The notes under the pieces are model-generated. The model worked only from the letters and a program-made list of their open reading frames with translations, searched no databases and was not told where the DNA came from. Below, piece by piece: positions 63,217 to 64,000 of a stretch of 64,000 bases of DNA. The position numbers and the translations under genes are program-made. The stretch is from Aurantimonas sp965217685 (lineage in GTDB: Bacteria; Pseudomonadota; Alphaproteobacteria; Rhizobiales; Rhizobiaceae): contig CBDCIZ010000003.1 of assembly GCA_965217685.1 (NCBI GenBank), positions 3,534,001 through 3,598,000 on the forward strand, given 5' to 3'. How positions within the stretch are numbered: the stretch's first letter is position 1; each line of letters opens with the position of its first letter.

Positions 63217-64000
63217 TCAGTTGGCGACCGCGTAGCAATTGTAGGATTTCTTCTTCAGGGCATCGCAGGCGGCTCGGGCCTGGTCCTTGGTCGAGAAGCC
63301 GGCAAAGCGCGCCCGGTAGAGGGTTTGGGAGCCGCTCTTTACGGATTGTGTGAACGGTTCGGCCCTGGCGAGCGGACCGCCGACTTTGGAGCGGGCATCG
63401 GCGAGCATCTGCATGGCCTGATCGGCGCCAGGCGCGGCGGCGATCTGGACGACCCAGGGCGAGTTCGGGGTGACGGGAGCCCGTGTGGTCGCCGCGGTGG
63501 TGATCGAACCGGTGGTGTTCGGGTCGAGGTCGGCGCCGCCTGGAATGGCGGCCGGCGGCATCGGGAACCTGCGGCTTGCCGTGGGAATCTGCATCAAAGC
63601 CGGGCGTTCCTGGACCAGAGCAGCGGCGAGCGCGTTGCGGCCGACGATCGGGCGGCTGGTCGGCTGCGGCATGCGCGAGACGATAGCGCCCGTGTCGGAG
63701 CCGTAGGCGAGGGCGATGCGGTTGTCGATCGAGGTCTCGCTCATCGGCCGACGATCGGGAAGCGGGCCGGTTTTGGGAAGGTCCGAGCTGGCGGTCGAGG
63801 CGACGGCGTAGCGGCCGGTGTTGACGGTCGAGCGCGAGGCGATGAGCGGGCCACCGTCGCGTGTCGAGGCCTTGGGCAGATACTTCGTCATCAGTTCGAC
63901 CATGTGGTCGTCCCGCGAGCGGCCCGAGCGGCCGCCCATGACGACGCCGACGACGCTCTTGCCGCCCTGTTCGACCGAGGTGACCAAATTGAAGCCCGAG
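63217..64000 (-). CDS. D-alanyl-D-alanine carboxypeptidase, C-terminal part with SPOR domain (5' end outside window)
   Basis: The frame runs off the right edge, so only the C-terminal ~260 residues are seen. The first visible part (SGFNLVTSVEQGGKSVVGVVMGGRSGRSRDDHM) is the end of a penicillin-binding protein 5/DacF-type (S11) domain, which trims peptidoglycan side chains in the periplasm. A ~130-residue Pro/Ala/Thr-rich linker follows, and then a C-terminal SPOR domain (WVVQIAAAPGADQAMQML to YRARFAGFSTKDQARAACDAL), which binds denuded septal glycan. The S11-SPOR fusion is common in Rhizobiales. Catalytic residues lie outside the window. Confidence 0.87.
   Translation of the reverse strand, partial: SGFNLVTSVEQGGKSVVGVVMGGRSGRSRDDHMVELMTKYLPKASTRDGGPLIASRSTVNTGRYAVASTASSDLPKTGPLPDRRPMSETSIDNRIALAYGSDTGAIVSRMPQPTSRPIVGRNALAAALVQERPALMQIPTASRRFPMPPAAIPGGADLDPNTTGSITTAATTRAPVTPNSPWVVQIAAAPGADQAMQMLADARSKVGGPLARAEPFTQSVKSGSQTLYRARFAGFSTKDQARAACDALKKKSYNCYAVAN

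Overview
The window is a GC-rich stretch of housekeeping chromosome from an alphaproteobacterium of the order Hyphomicrobiales (Rhizobiales), perhaps near Aurantimonadaceae or Rhizobiaceae (the family is a guess). The evidence is gene order and family features: carA-carB-greA-lpsB, yqeY-dnaG-rpoD, trpD-trpC-moaC-moeA-lexA, pyrG-kdsA-eno-ftsB-pdhABC-lpdA-lipA with a lipoyl domain on PdhB, a fused ispDF, dusB-ntrB-ntrC-ntrY-ntrX, and a GTTC-N7-GTTC SOS box at lexA. I see no prophage, insertion sequence, CRISPR array, plasmid functions or rRNA. One tRNA with anticodon CAT is present.

Layout. 1-2.5 kb: the end of a TrkH potassium transporter, a family 25 glycosyltransferase and a convergent LPS-core mannosyltransferase (lpsB). 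2.5-8.1 kb, minus strand: greA, carB, carA. 8.5-15 kb: yqeY, a minus-strand lrgAB pair, then dnaG and rpoD with an intrinsic terminator. 15-18 kb: a small secreted basic protein, a SIMPL-domain periplasmic protein, the tRNA and lexA. 18-23.6 kb, minus strand: ppiD-trpD-trpC-moaC-moeA, each junction a 4-nt stop/start overlap, ending just upstream of lexA. 23.8-30.6 kb, plus strand: tpiA, secG, pyrG, a VOC protein, kdsA, a palindromic repeat element and eno. 30.7-32.9 kb, minus strand: two tandem formate/nitrite-transporter-family proteins. 33.2-43.1 kb, plus strand: ftsB, pyruvate dehydrogenase genes with a Uma2-type nuclease gene inserted, an SGNH hydrolase, lpdA, a small membrane protein, lipA and a COQ10/RatA-like START protein. 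43.2-44.9 kb, minus strand: pncC and ispDF. 45-52.9 kb: the dusB-ntrBC-ntrYX nitrogen-regulation cluster. 53-64 kb: less conserved genes, including two secreted unknowns, mgtE, a MerR regulator, a DUF1624 membrane protein, an aldo/keto reductase, an MscS channel, a YdcF protein, DUF3253 and DUF1489 proteins, a small ORF, and the SPOR-domain end of a DacF-like D-Ala-D-Ala carboxypeptidase running off the right edge.

How the genes work together. Adjacent pdhABC, lpdA and lipA provide the E1, E2 and E3 components and the enzyme that makes lipoate. Eno and tpiA supply glycolysis/gluconeogenesis. CarAB and PyrG supply carbamoyl phosphate and CTP, and CTP is also needed by KdsA's downstream pathway and by IspD. 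KdsA and LpsB both serve LPS core synthesis. DnaG, RpoD and GreA serve replication initiation and transcription.

Nothing here clearly qualifies as a new multi-gene system. The points most worth a second look are a YdcF gene that seems to need a CTG start, a Gly/Arg/Tyr-rich linker in DnaG, a very long disordered SecG tail, a twin CX3C domain at the end of a DUF1624 protein, a Uma2 nuclease gene inside the pdh operon, and a perfect 16-bp inverted repeat inside the 3' end of ntrY.
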